DNA of 64,000 bases from Bacillus luti (GCF_001884105.1 NZ_MACI01000078.1:124001-188000); one strand, 5' to 3'; counted from the stretch's first letter, positions 54,141 to 62,614 are shown. The notes: generated by a model from the sequence alone, not told the origin. Program-made: numbers and translations.

Positions 54141-54169
54141 TGTTTTATTGAAATTTTTTAGCCCGGAAC

Positions 54170-54400
54170 TCATTTACTAAATTTCAAACGATCTTGAGCA
54201 TCTTGTAATGCAAATGGCGTAACATTAATACCATTTGGATCAACAATTTTTGTGTTTAATAAAATGGAATCTAAGCTTCCACGAAATGTTTTTGTATAAT
54301 TTTGACGCAACATTTGTTGTTCTTGTTTTTCATCAACTGTTAATCCAGATGTTCTTTCTTTTTTTGCTAATTCGTTAATACGGAATAAAATGTTTTGCAT
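54170..54400 (-). CDS. DUF896 family protein (YnzC-like)
   Basis: The 76-aa protein fits the DUF896/YnzC family: RINELAKKERTSGLTVDEK near the N-terminus, QQMLRQNYTKTFRGSLDSIL in the middle and IVDPNGINVTPFAL at the end. YnzC of B. subtilis is a small helical hairpin protein of the LexA-controlled yneA operon; this one is alone, with no LexA box that I can see. The ribosome site is AGAGGTGA. An inverted repeat (54428-54450) lies just upstream. Confidence 0.85.
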   Translation of the reverse strand: MQNILFRINELAKKERTSGLTVDEKQEQQMLRQNYTKTFRGSLDSILLNTKIVDPNGINVTPFALQDAQDRLKFSK

Positions 54401-54427
54401 TTGTTTTCACCTCTAGTTTAATTTAAT

Positions 54428-54450
54428 TACATTAGTTACTTACTAATGTA
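54428..54450. repeat. Inverted repeat upstream of the DUF896 gene
   Basis: TACATTAGT and ACTAATGTA flank TACTT, 28 bp before the start codon. It may be an operator. Confidence 0.45.
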
Positions 54451-54651
54451 TAGTTATTGTAACCTATCTTTTAGAAAGTGTCAATGTATATAAAAAAGCT
54501 TTTCAAATGGTAAAAATAAGAGAAGGGAGAAACTAATACTTGAAATGTAAAAATCGTTAATATACAATACCGTAGTAGGGTATAAAAATAATATGGATTG
54601 AAGTTAGCTTACTTTAGAAAGTAAGAGTCATAAATAGAAGGAGTATAGACA

Positions 54652-55557
54652 ATGGACGCAGTCATTTCAAAGAAAGAAACAATTATTTCGTATAGCATTG
54701 CATTTATATTTATATTAGCAATGGTAATAGTGGGGGGATTATTAAACGATCCGGAAGTCATTTTGCCGGAAATAGCAGCAATGGCAGTTGCTTTATGGGC
54801 ATATCGTGAGCCAGGATGGCTAAGACAACCAGATAAAATCTTTATTGCACCGTCAATAACAGCTGTTATTGGTTTTATGGTGAATCAAATAGATATAGCC
54901 TATTTAGGAAAAGTAAGTTTAACACTCGTATTAATGATGTTGTTTCTACGCATAATTCAATCTAATTTAGCTCCATCTATTGCGACAGGTTTATTACCTT
55001 TAGTAACGAATGCGACGGAATGGTCATTTGTTATCGCTGTTTTCGCTTTAACCTTTATTTTAATGATAGGAGTTCTTATATTTAAATTGAACCAAGGCCT
55101 TGAGCGAAAAGTGCATATACAGTATAAATATATGATTGTATTTCTCATACTAAATTTCGTGTGGATCAGTTTATGTTGGATAACTGGTTATGAACAATTA
55201 GCAGTTATTCCACCAATATTAGTTGTTGTGTATGAATCACTTCAAAAACCGATGTACAATGAAAAAATGGCTTTTAAACAAATACTCGTATTAACTATAT
55301 CGGCAACTGTTGGAACTTTATTGTATTTTGCAATTGATTCATGGATTGTAGTCACTTTATTAAATATGATATTAATGTTTATTTTATTAAAAATCGTTGG
55401 AGTATGTATTCCAGCAGCCTATGCATTTCCGTTATTACCGCTCGTATTTCCTGATGAAATGATAAAAATGTTACCAGCAGGCTCATTTGTTGCAGGGGTA
55501 TTTTTATTTGGTGCAGTATTATTGTATAAAAAGTGGGAGATGAAGCAGAAGAGTTAA
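54652..55557 (+). CDS. Polytopic membrane protein, possibly HPP-like duplication
   Basis: The 301-aa protein has about nine hydrophobic spans. Two regions look alike: APSIATGLLPLVTNATEWSF (about 103-122) and CIPAAYAFPLLPLVFPDEM (about 254-272), each with a proline-rich entry and PL run, suggesting an internal duplication. This recalls the HPP family of small transport-like proteins, but the His-Pro-Pro motif itself is missing, so I leave the family open. The ribosome site is AAGGAGTA. It is a single gene, separated by terminators from both neighbours. Confidence 0.65.
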   Translation: MDAVISKKETIISYSIAFIFILAMVIVGGLLNDPEVILPEIAAMAVALWAYREPGWLRQPDKIFIAPSITAVIGFMVNQIDIAYLGKVSLTLVLMMLFLRIIQSNLAPSIATGLLPLVTNATEWSFVIAVFALTFILMIGVLIFKLNQGLERKVHIQYKYMIVFLILNFVWISLCWITGYEQLAVIPPILVVVYESLQKPMYNEKMAFKQILVLTISATVGTLLYFAIDSWIVVTLLNMILMFILLKIVGVCIPAAYAFPLLPLVFPDEMIKMLPAGSFVAGVFLFGAVLLYKKWEMKQKS

Positions 55558-55567
55558 ATATAATTTA

Positions 55568-55606
55568 CAAAAAGGTAAGCTCAAATGAATTGAACTTACC
55601 TTTTTA
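55568..55606. terminator. Bidirectional terminator
   Basis: AAAAAGGTAAG and CTTACCTTTTT with inner TCAA/TTGA pairs, between converging genes. Confidence 0.88.
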
Positions 55607-55612
55607 TATGTA

Positions 55613-56329
55613 TTACCAATAAAGAGTAGTATCATAAACCCCAATTAAAATGAGTAGGACACCTGCTATACGTTGAATGCTTTTTCCTATTTTTCGGCTC
55701 TTTTTTAGTAGTGTCCCATTTAATCCAAGATAGGAGACAATGAACATTAATACAACGATAGGTAGAGCAGTTCCTATCGAAAAGAATGTCGGAAACAAGT
55801 AACCATAATTATATGAGAAAGATAGAGGGATTAACGTTCCAAAGAATAGAACGAACATAGTCGGGCAGAAAGCTAAGGAAAAGAAAAATCCAAGTAAAAA
55901 TGAGCCAACTTCATTTTGTTTTCGTATAAATTTGATCGAGAAGAGATTTTTTCCTTTTATAATACCTGCCAACATTAACCCCATTAAAACTAATAAAGGT
56001 CCAATTATTTTTCGTAACCATGGGAAATACAAAGTTAATATTGGCTGAATTTCTTTTCCTAACAACCATACGAATAGTCCAAGCGTCGTAAAAGCTATTA
56101 TTTTTCCTAAAGTGAATAATAATATATGTTTCCATGCATGTCCTGTTTGTAAAGATTGATTACCATAAAGCGTAATAGCACTAATGTTTCCTGTTAATTG
56201 GCAAGGAGCAAGGGTACCTACTATGCCTAATAAAAACGAAAATAAAAGAGGTACAGATTTCGTAGCATTCGCGGCATCCATTAAAGGAGACATGAGTTGA
56301 TAGCTCCATTCACTAATTGTTGAAAACAC
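55613..56329 (-). CDS. CcdA/DsbD-type membrane protein
   Basis: The 238-aa protein has six or more membrane spans in two similar halves. Each half keeps a cysteine-proline type motif: TLAPCQLTGN in the first and AFCPTMFVLFFG in the second, the positions of the redox cysteines in CcdA/DsbD transmembrane domains. Such proteins pass electrons from cytoplasmic thioredoxin to the outside, for cytochrome c or copper-site assembly. It starts 15 nt after the lipoprotein gene at 56345, so both belong to one operon. The two-gene unit lies near the second multicopper oxidase, which suggests a copper or thiol-related task. Confidence 0.78.
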   Translation of the reverse strand: MFSTISEWSYQLMSPLMDAANATKSVPLLFSFLLGIVGTLAPCQLTGNISAITLYGNQSLQTGHAWKHILLFTLGKIIAFTTLGLFVWLLGKEIQPILTLYFPWLRKIIGPLLVLMGLMLAGIIKGKNLFSIKFIRKQNEVGSFLLGFFFSLAFCPTMFVLFFGTLIPLSFSYNYGYLFPTFFSIGTALPIVVLMFIVSYLGLNGTLLKKSRKIGKSIQRIAGVLLILIGVYDTTLYW

Positions 56330-56344
56330 GTTATATTCACCCTT

Positions 56345-57328
56345 CTACTTAAATTGGAATGTTCCCTCTTTAGCAATCTGCTTCCACGTATTACCCTCAT
56401 CTGTAGAGAGGAACACATTTGATTTCATTGTAGCAAATACAATTTCAGCTGAATTTTGAGGGTTTTGTGAAATATACATAATTGCATCTTTAGAATCTAA
56501 AGGTGGAATTTGTATGTTTGTTTCTTCATTTGTAGCAATTGATTTCTTCGTTACGATTTGCCTATTAATAGGGGCGTAAATAACATCTTCATTACTTAAT
56601 GTAATTGCGGTCGATTCAAGTGATTTAGAGAATAGTTCAAATGTATTTCCGTAATCTGTAGATAAGTAAACACCGTCTTTAGCACTTACCGCGACTACAC
56701 TAGATTGATTTGGATGTACTGAAAAGGAGTGGATTGCACTTGAAAGCCCCTTCAACTTACTAGTTTTCCATTCTTGTCCATTGTTCGTACTGAAGTAAAA
56801 ACCTTGTTGTAATTTAGAATTTGGACGTTCATTGTATAAATAAATTGCTTCCGTATTATATCCGACAGCAAGGTTATGAAAATCAGATTCTCCATAAAAA
56901 GCTAGCTTTTCGAGAGTATTACCACCATCAGAACTTTTCATTAATCCTAAAGGATTTTTTAAATTTGCTCCTGGTTCAGGATGACCGCTGGCAAAGAACC
57001 CGTTCTTCGTTGCCTGAAAGCCCATATAATCATGTAGTCCAGTTTTAGTTTCAAGCCATTTTCCATTTTGATAAACTTTTATCCCGCTATGAGTGGCGAT
57101 AGAAACCCCAGCCATATTTCCTGCATAGCCAATTCCGTGAATGTGCTCAATTTTTCCAGATGTAATTTCTTTATAGAAGTCTTGTGGACTCGTATTTGCT
57201 GTTTCTATATTTTTTGGCTGAGATTGCACCGTTTCTTTTTTCACGGGTGCTGTTTCGGTGTTGCTAGAACATCCCGTAATTATGAATAAAGAAGTAATTG
57301 CTAAACCTGTTGCTACATAATGTTTCAA
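56345..57328 (-). CDS. Asp-box beta-propeller lipoprotein (F510_1955-type glycosylhydrolase-like)
   Basis: The 327-aa protein has a lipoprotein signal with lipobox FIITGC (Cys about residue 20) and a propeller of BNR/Asp-box repeats: SSDGGNT, STNNGQEW, STDYGNTF and STDEGNTW. Conserved blocks IEHIHGIGYAGN and FFASGHPEPG carry histidines suited to metal binding. The annotated family name of such proteins mentions glycosylhydrolase, but no sialidase arginine triad is seen, so sugar cleavage is doubtful. It is the first gene of an operon with the CcdA-like protein. Confidence 0.78.
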   Translation of the reverse strand: MKHYVATGLAITSLFIITGCSSNTETAPVKKETVQSQPKNIETANTSPQDFYKEITSGKIEHIHGIGYAGNMAGVSIATHSGIKVYQNGKWLETKTGLHDYMGFQATKNGFFASGHPEPGANLKNPLGLMKSSDGGNTLEKLAFYGESDFHNLAVGYNTEAIYLYNERPNSKLQQGFYFSTNNGQEWKTSKLKGLSSAIHSFSVHPNQSSVVAVSAKDGVYLSTDYGNTFELFSKSLESTAITLSNEDVIYAPINRQIVTKKSIATNEETNIQIPPLDSKDAIMYISQNPQNSAEIVFATMKSNVFLSTDEGNTWKQIAKEGTFQFK

Positions 57329-57528
57329 AGTTGTGGCTCCTTTCCTATATATGAGATTTTAAGTATATAGAATAAATGTCAAGAAATTATGGAGTGATGA
57401 GTGCCTAGTAATGAAAGTCAGATTTTCTATATAAACACAATTAATTGACGAAAAATTATAACAATAATAAAATGAATTGATTAGATAATTAGTTTTTTAA
57501 TCATACATAAAACGCTAGGGGGATTATT

Positions 57529-58812
57529 ATGAAATCAACATTTTTTGCTCAAAATAGAGAACGACTAACGAAAACATTACCAGACGAGTCTATTACTATT
57601 TTATTTGCTGGACAAGCACCTCAAATGTCAGCTGATGGACATTATAAGTTTGTGCCGAATCGAAATTTTTACTATGTAACAGGAATCGATGAGCCGAATG
57701 TTATTTTCATGTTGAAGAAGTTTGGAAATAGTGTAGAAGAAATACTTTTCATTGAAAAATCAGATCCAGTAATGGAAAAATGGGTTGGTAAAACAGTTTC
57801 TAGTGAAGAAGCAGAGAAAATTTCAGGTGTAAAGAAAGTTGTATATTTAGATAGCTTTGAAAAGACAATGTCAAATATACTTTTTACAGAAAATGCGAAG
57901 CACATATATTTAGATTTAGAGCGCCGAGAGTGGAATGGTACGGAGACAAAAGTTTTAACGTTTGCTAAACATATAAGAGAACAATACCCGCACGTAACAA
58001 TTGGTAATGTATATCCGAATATTTGTGAATTACGAGTGTTTAAAACTGAAGAAGAAGTTGAAATTATTAAAGAAGCGATTGCTGTAACGAAAGATGGTAT
58101 TTACAATGTGTTAAAAAATGCAAAAGCAGACATGATGGAATATGAATTAGAAGCTCATTTTGATTTTACACTGAAATCATCAGGTATTAAACACCATGCG
58201 TTTCATACAATTTTGGCGAGTGGTAAAAATGCCACAGTCCTGCATTATGAAGACAATGATGCACAAATTCAAAATGGTGATTTAGTACTGCTGGATTTAG
58301 GTGCTCAAAAAGACTATTACAACGCTGATATTAGTTATACATTCCCAGTAAGTGGAACATTCTCTAGTCGCCAAAAGCAAATATATAATATCGTATTAAA
58401 AGCATTGAAAGAAACAACTGAACTTATTAAGCCAGGAGTAAAGTTTGCTGCATTAAATGAACATACAAAACAGGTGCTAGCAGAAGAGTGTAAAGCAATT
58501 GGTTTAATTCAAGAAGACGAAGAGTTATCAAAATACTATTATCATGGAGTAAGTCATTTCCTTGGTTTAGATACGCATGATGTAGGAACATATAAAGATA
58601 GAGTGTTAGAAGAAGGTATGGTTATAACAATTGAACCTGGTCTTTATATTGAAGAAGAATCGATCGGCATTCGTATTGAAGATGATATTCTTGTAACGAA
58701 AGACGGACACGAAAACTTGTCAAAAGATATCATTAGAGAAGTTGAAGAGATTGAAGAGTTTATGAGTGAAAATAATGAAAATGTAAAAGGAAATCAAGCT
58801 GTAGTTAAATAA
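57529..58812 (+). CDS. Xaa-Pro aminopeptidase (PepP type)
   Basis: The 427-aa enzyme has an N-terminal aminopeptidase-P domain (FAGQAPQMSADGHYKFVPN, NFYYVTGIDEP) and a C-terminal pita-bread M24 domain. Metal ligands are visible: two Asp in LLDLGAQKDYYNADISYTF, His in YYHGVSHFLGLDTHD, Glu in ITIEPGLY and Glu in IGIRIEDDILV. It removes N-terminal residues that precede proline and is cytoplasmic. The ribosome site is TAGGGGGA. It stands alone between two minus-strand units. Confidence 0.92.
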   Translation: MKSTFFAQNRERLTKTLPDESITILFAGQAPQMSADGHYKFVPNRNFYYVTGIDEPNVIFMLKKFGNSVEEILFIEKSDPVMEKWVGKTVSSEEAEKISGVKKVVYLDSFEKTMSNILFTENAKHIYLDLERREWNGTETKVLTFAKHIREQYPHVTIGNVYPNICELRVFKTEEEVEIIKEAIAVTKDGIYNVLKNAKADMMEYELEAHFDFTLKSSGIKHHAFHTILASGKNATVLHYEDNDAQIQNGDLVLLDLGAQKDYYNADISYTFPVSGTFSSRQKQIYNIVLKALKETTELIKPGVKFAALNEHTKQVLAEECKAIGLIQEDEELSKYYYHGVSHFLGLDTHDVGTYKDRVLEEGMVITIEPGLYIEEESIGIRIEDDILVTKDGHENLSKDIIREVEEIEEFMSENNENVKGNQAVVK

Positions 58813-58840
58813 TAAGAAAAAAGTCACCACTAATTGATTT

Positions 58841-58893
58841 GAACTCTACCTCGAATCGTAGACGATTAAAATCCATGATTCGGGATAGGGTTC
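58841..58893. repeat. Long imperfect hairpin after the PepP gene
   Basis: GAACTCTACCTCGAATC (58841-58857) and GATTCGGGATAGGGTTC (58877-58893) pair with several G-U contacts; inside, ATCG and CGAT pair again. No T-run follows on either strand, so this is more like a repeat element or RNA fold than a standard terminator. Confidence 0.55.
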
Positions 58894-58910
58894 TGTTTAC
58901 CTTCGAAATA

Positions 58911-59546
58911 CTAATCTTTAATTATTAACCCCAATAAGGTTGCAAACTGAACAGCTTGATATGTAGATACTTTACATCCTCTTAAATCGTTCACTGAAAC
59001 TGTCAGTGTATCAAAATTAGAAGAACTAATATCTATTCCCTTCAGTGATGTCTGATCAAAATTAGCTTCGTCAAGGCTACAAAATTGGAATTCAACTTTT
59101 TTTAGTTTACAGTCAAAAAAATCTGCATTATTTAATGAAGTTTCATTGAAGATGATTTTTTCTAGTTTAGAATTTCCAAATGCAGCTAAGTTCAAAATGG
59201 AATTCTCAAATTTAACATTTCCTAAGCTAGATTCTGTAAAATTAACCCCGGTTAATTTACTGTTTTTAAATTCGACTCTGTGAACAGAAGAATTGCTTAA
59301 ATTAACATTTGATAAATCGCAGTTTTCAAAACAAACATCTGTAATATCAATATTGCTAAAGTCTGTATTAGTGAACTTACAGTTTTTTATCACTGCATCA
59401 TATAGTCGCACTCTATCCACCGATTCATTTTCGAAAGTGGAATCGATAATTTCACACATTTCTAACGTTGGATCTTCTTCATAAAAAATATCTTGAAAAT
59501 TCTTTGAAGATAACTCTGGTGAAATTTTTGGTCTATCAATTTTCAT
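58911..59546 (-). CDS. Pentapeptide repeat protein
   Basis: The 211-aa protein is almost entirely pentapeptide repeats with the A(D/N)LXX or N-x-x-F pattern (CKFTNTDFSNIDITDVCFEN, NCDLSNVNLSNSSVHRVEF, LTGVNFTESSLGNVKFENS), about 28 units, and a short non-repeat C-terminus (YQAVQFATLLGLIIKD). Its ending (STYQAVQFATLLG) resembles that of the protein at 20941 (IAQAVAVARCYG), so the two are distant paralogues. Such folds mimic DNA or act as scaffolds; binding to gyrase is possible but not shown. No partner gene is adjacent. Confidence 0.85.
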   Translation of the reverse strand: MKIDRPKISPELSSKNFQDIFYEEDPTLEMCEIIDSTFENESVDRVRLYDAVIKNCKFTNTDFSNIDITDVCFENCDLSNVNLSNSSVHRVEFKNSKLTGVNFTESSLGNVKFENSILNLAAFGNSKLEKIIFNETSLNNADFFDCKLKKVEFQFCSLDEANFDQTSLKGIDISSSNFDTLTVSVNDLRGCKVSTYQAVQFATLLGLIIKD

Positions 59547-59694
59547 AGTATATCAATCCTCTTCTATTTGATATATTTGTGTAATTTGAGTCCATTGTCT
59601 CCTTGTGAGGAACATTAGTTCTTATTATACAAAAATCTAAGTTCTTTTGTGAAGAGCATTTTAGCTACATTTTTCTTATTTAATAATAGCAGTC

Positions 59695-59838
59695 TTACGG
59701 TTTCTTAAGAAATAACGTCAAAACAAATACGAGAACGGCTAATATAGTCGTTACAAGGAAAGCATTTTGTATTTCTAAAATATTCGCCTCTTGTAAAGTC
59801 TCCGCTTTTAGTAATTTTCCAATTAGCTTACGTAAGGT
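59695..59838 (-). pseudogene. C-terminal remnant of an EmrB/QacA-type MFS transporter
   Basis: On the minus strand 47 codons are open up to TAA at 59695-59697. They include LQEANILEIQNAFLVTT and ILAVLVFVLTLFLKKP, the last membrane span and tail typical of 14-span drug transporters. Upstream, a stop codon comes immediately and no start or ribosome site exists, so the rest of the gene has been lost. It lies against the promoter of the second multicopper oxidase. The remaining 59547-59694 bases hold only AT-rich DNA. Confidence 0.6.
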
Positions 59839-59912
59839 CTAATTACAACTCCTTATTTTCTTGAAAATCCTCTTCTATAATGATTTTGAAAAAGAAAAAG
59901 GAGGGATTTTCC

Positions 59913-61568
59913 ATGAAGCGATTTGTATTAACAGCTGTTACAGTCTCTGTAATATCTTTAATTGCTGCATGTTCTGTGACCACAAATACAACAAATGATC
60001 ATAAAAACATGAATGCAAAAAAAACATCACAGACTGAAACAGCAACAAAACCATTGAAAGTTGAAAAAGGACCAGAAGTTACTTTAATAGCGAAAGAAGA
60101 AAAGCAAAAATTAAGTAGCGGTGTTATTGTTCCGGTCTGGACATTTAATGGCTCATCTCCTGGTCCAGAAATTCGGGTGAAAAAAGGTGAAAAGGTGAAA
60201 GTGACATTAAAAAATGAATTATCTGCACCAGTATCTATTCATTGGCATGGGTATCCTGTCCCAAATAACATGGATGGAATTCCAGGCGTGACACAAGATG
60301 CAGTTGAACCAGGAAAAAGTTTCACTTACGAATTTGAAGCGAACGTACCAGGAACGTACTGGTATCACTCGCATCAAGATTCTGTAAATCAATTAGATAG
60401 AGGATTATATGGTGCTCTCGTTGTAGAAGATACAAATGAAAAGTATGATAAAGATTACACATTAATGTTAGATGAATGGGTAACGGATAAAGAAGAGATT
60501 GATAAACAGTTAAAAGAAATGACAAAAGGAAAAACAGAAAAAGCAGACAGTAAAAAATCTAGTATGGATAATGATAATACAAAAAAGAATGATGATATGA
60601 AGGGCATGGACCATTCTGGTATGAACATGGGTAGTGATAAAAAATACTCTGGTAATATGGCAGGAATGGACCATGGAGATATGAAGATGGAAGGTCATGA
60701 TATGAGTATGTATAATTTATTCACAATCAATGGAAAAAGTGGTGATTTAGTGGCGCCATTGAAAGTGAATAAGGGAGATAAAGTTCGTCTGCGACTCGTT
60801 AATGCTGGTTATCTATCACATGATATACATGTTCACGGTCATGATATAAAAGTAATTGCAACAGATGGTCAACCAATAAACAATCCTAAAGTTATAAAGG
60901 ATAAAATAATTTCAATTGCACCGGGTGAACGTTATGATGTTGAGTTTACTGCTAATAATCCTGGGAAATGGTATGTTGAAGACCATTCAGAACATAAAGA
61001 TGCAAAAGGAATGAAGGCTGTTATTAAATATGATGGTAGCAAAGAGATGAAAGATAAAGCAGATGAAAAAGAAAAATTATCGAAATTAGATATGACGAAA
61101 TATGGTGCTAAAAAATTAGGTGGTTTCACGTTAAATCAGCAGTATACTGCCACATATAATATGGACTTAAATACGCAAATGAATGGAAATGAAATGGTAT
61201 ATACAATTAACGGAAAGGTATTTCCGGATATTGACCCAATTCAAATAAAAAAGGGTGATTTAGTAAAAGTGAAATTGGTAAATCGTTCTAAAATGGATGA
61301 TCACCCAATGCATTTACATGGTCACTTCTTCCAGGTGTTGAGTAAAGATGGGAAAATGATAGAAGGTTCTCCAATTGTAAAAGATACATTGAACTTAAAA
61401 CCGGGAGAAGAATATGAAGTAGCCTTTGTAGCTGATAATCCGGGTGAGTGGATGTTCCACTGTCACGACCTACATCATGCTTCAGCAGGGATGGTAACGG
61501 AAGTGAAATATACAGATTATAAATCTGACTATGTTCCAAACCCAAACATTCCTAATAAGCCAGAATAA
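59913..61568 (+). CDS. Multicopper oxidase lipoprotein with Met/His-rich insert
   Basis: The 551-aa product has a lipobox LIAAC (Cys about residue 20), so it is anchored to the outer face of the membrane. Copper motifs in order are HWHG, WYHSHQD, HPMHLHGHFF and HCHDLHHASAGM. Between the second and third domains, about residues 230-265, a Met/His-rich stretch (MKGMDHSGMNMG, MAGMDHGDMKMEGHDM) would bind Cu(I), as does the Met-rich loop of CueO. It should oxidise Cu(I) outside the cell. ATG 59913 follows AAAAGGAGGG. A TATAAT lies at 59876-59881 without a good -35. Confidence 0.92.
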   Translation: MKRFVLTAVTVSVISLIAACSVTTNTTNDHKNMNAKKTSQTETATKPLKVEKGPEVTLIAKEEKQKLSSGVIVPVWTFNGSSPGPEIRVKKGEKVKVTLKNELSAPVSIHWHGYPVPNNMDGIPGVTQDAVEPGKSFTYEFEANVPGTYWYHSHQDSVNQLDRGLYGALVVEDTNEKYDKDYTLMLDEWVTDKEEIDKQLKEMTKGKTEKADSKKSSMDNDNTKKNDDMKGMDHSGMNMGSDKKYSGNMAGMDHGDMKMEGHDMSMYNLFTINGKSGDLVAPLKVNKGDKVRLRLVNAGYLSHDIHVHGHDIKVIATDGQPINNPKVIKDKIISIAPGERYDVEFTANNPGKWYVEDHSEHKDAKGMKAVIKYDGSKEMKDKADEKEKLSKLDMTKYGAKKLGGFTLNQQYTATYNMDLNTQMNGNEMVYTINGKVFPDIDPIQIKKGDLVKVKLVNRSKMDDHPMHLHGHFFQVLSKDGKMIEGSPIVKDTLNLKPGEEYEVAFVADNPGEWMFHCHDLHHASAGMVTEVKYTDYKSDYVPNPNIPNKPE

Positions 61569-61571
61569 TAT

Positions 61572-61610
61572 GAAGCAGTTATCCTATGGATAGCTGCTTA
61601 TTCATTTTTA
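61572..61610. terminator. Hairpin after the second multicopper oxidase
   Basis: GAAGCAGTTATCC and GGATAGCTGCTT pair with one bulge; a T-rich tail follows, and the minus-strand gene ends next to it. Confidence 0.7.
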
Positions 61611-61619
61611 TTGCAAGTG

Positions 61620-62165
61620 TTAATGCATATGCTGATCAGGCACGGTTGAAGGTGGGGGGGTATGATCTGGGAATGTCACGAATACGGCAACGATAATTAT
61701 CACACTAATTGAAAGTAATAACAAAAAACGCCGTTGGATAAAAGTAGAAAAGGTTTCTGATAAAAGTTGAATCATACATGACATAGTTATCGTTATAGTG
61801 AGTAATAGGCTAATGAAAAGTATGGCATGAGCTTGTTGAGGGTTTAACATTTCTGTAATCATTGCTCCCATCATACTTGCCATTAATCCAGAGAACATTC
61901 CTTCTAAAGCAGTATATAGGTGAAAACGTAGACCAACTAAAAAGCCGATAAATGCACTAATTGAAATCGCAAGCAAAGTAGAGTATAGTAATTCTCCCTT
62001 AAAGAGAATCCCAAAATAAAAACCAGTACTTAAACCGATACTCATACTAAAAGACATAATAAATACCATATACTCCATTAGGGTACCCCTGCGTTTAGAA
62101 ACATATGATGTAATAAAAATCGAGATAAAACAAAGTATTAAGGCAGTTAGTGTGTAAGTGAACAT
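61620..62165 (-). CDS. Membrane protein, 181 aa, His-rich tail, unknown
   Basis: The protein has about six hydrophobic spans with many methionines and glycines (YMVFIMSFSMSIGLSTGFYF, EGMFSGLMASMMGAMITEML). It ends with an external or cytoplasmic tail containing DHTPPPS and the last residues DQHMH. The family is not clear to me. Met-rich spans, a His/Met tail and its place next to a copper oxidase suggest copper handling; that is inference. ATG 62165 is chosen because GGGAGGTATC lies just ahead; the longer frame includes that site. Confidence 0.65.
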   Translation of the reverse strand: MFTYTLTALILCFISIFITSYVSKRRGTLMEYMVFIMSFSMSIGLSTGFYFGILFKGELLYSTLLAISISAFIGFLVGLRFHLYTALEGMFSGLMASMMGAMITEMLNPQQAHAILFISLLLTITITMSCMIQLLSETFSTFIQRRFLLLLSISVIIIVAVFVTFPDHTPPPSTVPDQHMH

Positions 62166-62189
62166 TATGATACCTCCCTGTCCTAGCAT

Positions 62190-62499
62190 TCATTCCATCA
62201 TATGTTCATCTGGAGAGTACTTATGCTTATTTAAATCTGCATATTATCTGCACAATTTCATGAATGTAAGCAAATAGGCGCTTAATGTTTCAGAGCGTCT
62301 TTTTTGTTTGTGAGTATGTGAAAGAAATTGTTATATAATGAGTTTCTATTGTGAAGCAATAAAGAATAAGCGTATAATATTATAGTTATCCCGTTACCCG
62401 GGGTAACCCGCGAATGATAAATAAGATTGCTGTTTTATCATCGCTTCTAAACATATATACAATGAAAGTAACACTGGAATACAGATAGGGAGTTATAAA
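62190..62499. other. Gene-free stretch with a GC-rich palindrome
   Basis: No reading frame is supported. A weak hairpin with T-run (GGCGCT near 62277, AGCGTCTTTTTT near 62298) lies first. GTTACCCGGGGTAAC at 62394-62408 is a perfect odd palindrome inside otherwise AT-rich DNA and might be a protein-binding or integration site. Confidence 0.45.
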
Positions 62500-62526
62500 A
62501 TGAAATTAATTATTTTATATGGATAG
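62500..62526 (+). CDS. Possible 8-aa leader peptide
   Basis: ATG 62500 with GGGAG seven bases ahead opens a frame MKLIILYG followed by TAG, four bases before the long inverted repeat at 62530-62614. It could be a leader peptide of an attenuator, or chance. Confidence 0.25.
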   Translation: MKLIILYG

Positions 62527-62529
62527 GCA

Positions 62530-62614
62530 TGGTCAAACAATAATAAATACACTTCTTATAGCCCTCTTAACCTTTGGTATATAAAGGATTAAGAGGGCTA
62601 TATTTGTTTGACCA
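62530..62614. repeat. 85-bp nested inverted repeat
   Basis: Outer arms TGGTCAAACAA (62530-62540) and TTGTTTGACCA (62604-62614) are perfect. Inner arms ATAGCCCTCTTAACC (62558-62572) and GGATTAAGAGGGCTAT (62586-62601) pair with one extra base. The left side has 17 unpaired bases between the arms. It could be a miniature mobile element, an RNA attenuator, or an antisense-type small RNA. The rest, 62615-62923, contains a TTGACA at 62767 and an extended -10 (TGATATAAT, 62790-62798) for the next gene. Confidence 0.6.
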
